From Pagrus major (Eukaryota > Chordata > Actinopteri > Spariformes > Sparidae), in contig NC_133223.1 of NCBI RefSeq assembly GCF_040436345.1, positions 15,987,613 to 16,051,612 on the forward strand: a DNA stretch of 64,000 nt, read 5' to 3'. The notes beneath the pieces are model-generated. The model was not told the DNA's origin, ran no database searches, and was given only the letters and a program-made list of their open reading frames with translations. Positions 63,155 through 64,000 of this stretch are shown here, in pieces. The translations under genes were made by a program, and so were the position numbers. The first letter of the stretch is position 1; every line of letters starts with the position of its first letter.

Positions 63155-64000
63155 AATGAAATCTGAATGAGAGACACTTATGGTAAATGAATTGTTCACC
63201 ATTTTAAATATTAAGCTGTGTGGAAACACTTTCAACTGAAAGTATAAAAAAAGAAGTTAAACAGAGTGCTTTAAAAATCAAAACCATCATCTAAAACAAA
63301 CTCAATAATGAGAGAAAAGGTTCAGTCAATCACATCCTCTATTTCATCCACTCTCCCAAAGGAAATGATGATTCAGTGATTTTTTTAAAAGGTAAAAACA
63401 GCTTAAAAAATACAAAAGTTTCCAGAAACTTAAATACACCATATGCCATGCATGTTATCTTTGCTTTAATATGTATCTTCTTGTAGGAATCTTGTTCCCT
63501 CAGTGCTTCCAGCACATAGCCATTATCTATTCACTATGCAGAATGTGCGCAAACAAGAACTAAATGTGCAATAATCACGACAAGCCTCAATTTGTTAGTT
63601 ACACAAAGTAGTGCCTTAGCTACTTCATAATTCTCAGGAACAAAGTTAATGGGCTGTATAAATTATTTAATTATGCAGTTGTTTTTCTGAATATAAACAA
63701 GTCATCACTCCTATCTGCATGATTACATTTAGGAGTAAGGTTCAGAGATCCCATAATAATCACACTCCAAAGGTTGTAAACACCTACAAACAGTTTAAGA
63801 GTCACAGCCATTTGAAAGGATAAATACTGCCTCTGTTTCGTCATGACATATTTTTAGTTTCCCACATTTAGTCTTGGGCCAATATAAATACAGTTGTTTT
63901 TCCTGTTACCCCTCCAAAGCCTGACTTTTTGAACTATGGCAGACCGAGTGAGTCATTCAGTGATTTAATGTTTATTTGGAAATTTAACGGGGGTTCAATT
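63155..64000. other. Non-coding right edge
   Basis: No open frame resembles a protein. It could be the 3' UTR of a minus-strand gene ending near 63,100, but apart from the AATAAA nothing here proves transcription. Confidence 0.4.

Noticed and set aside
63322-63360. Minus-strand frame GRVDEIEDVID-stop as a terminal exon of a neighbouring gene
   Set aside because: It is only about 12-15 codons, has no strong acceptor (TTTGGGAG is weak), has an in-frame stop just upstream and matches no known C-terminus. It does not look like a Rab C-terminus, which would end in cysteines.

Overview
The window is vertebrate nuclear DNA, almost certainly from a teleost fish. It has GT-AG introns with one AT-AC exception, long introns, (CA)n and (GT)n microsatellites, and many short non-autonomous repeats of types common in percomorph genomes. 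Three protein-coding genes can be reconstructed exon by exon: gpm6b (+ strand, about 17.4-50.7 kb), ofd1 (- strand, 50.78-60.8 kb) and trappc2 (+ strand, about 61.0-62.9 kb). The same three genes are neighbours in the same relative orientation on human Xp22.2, so this is a conserved block. Every reconstructed coding sequence closes in frame across all junctions: Gpm6b 245, 260, 268 or 283 aa depending on end exons, Ofd1 1053 aa, Trappc2 140 aa.

Layout. Bases 1-17,270 hold no recognisable complete gene. There is one possible orphan exon at 263-471 and many repeats: inverted-repeat elements, a 0.86-kb tandem duplication at 12.77-14.53 kb, and a nested element at 16.1 kb. The gpm6b distal promoter lies near 17.3 kb and contains a perfect palindromic CRE. 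Its first coding exon contributes only four bases (ATGG), as expected for the PLP/DM20/M6 family. A 26.5-kb first intron follows and contains a second, alternative first exon at 34.6 kb. Exons 2-6 are at 43.9-45.7 kb, and two alternative terminal exons follow at 46.1 and 47.9 kb. The gpm6b and ofd1 genes converge with poly(A) signals tens to a few hundred bases apart. ofd1 has 22 coding exons on the minus strand. ofd1 and trappc2 are head to head with a likely shared promoter at about 60.7-61.05 kb. trappc2 has four coding exons, and its second coding-sequence intron is a minor-class (U12, AT-AC) intron. The last 1.2 kb has no coding sequence; a minus-strand AATAAA suggests the 3' end of a further convergent gene.

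How the genes relate. The three products act in different places: Gpm6b is a four-pass neural membrane proteolipid, Ofd1 a centriole/cilium-base coiled-coil protein, and Trappc2 a subunit of the TRAPP vesicle-tethering complex. Their proximity is conserved synteny, not an operon. The shared ofd1/trappc2 promoter and the convergent gpm6b/ofd1 ends are where one gene is most likely to affect another.

No previously undescribed genetic system was found. The observations most worth checking are the AT-AC intron, the alternative ends of gpm6b, a composite transposon ending about 40 bp before the shared gpm6b exon-2 acceptor, a 56-bp minisatellite upstream of the internal gpm6b first exon, a 0.5-kb foldback element, a repeat family carrying CCAAT boxes, and the orphan exon at the left edge.
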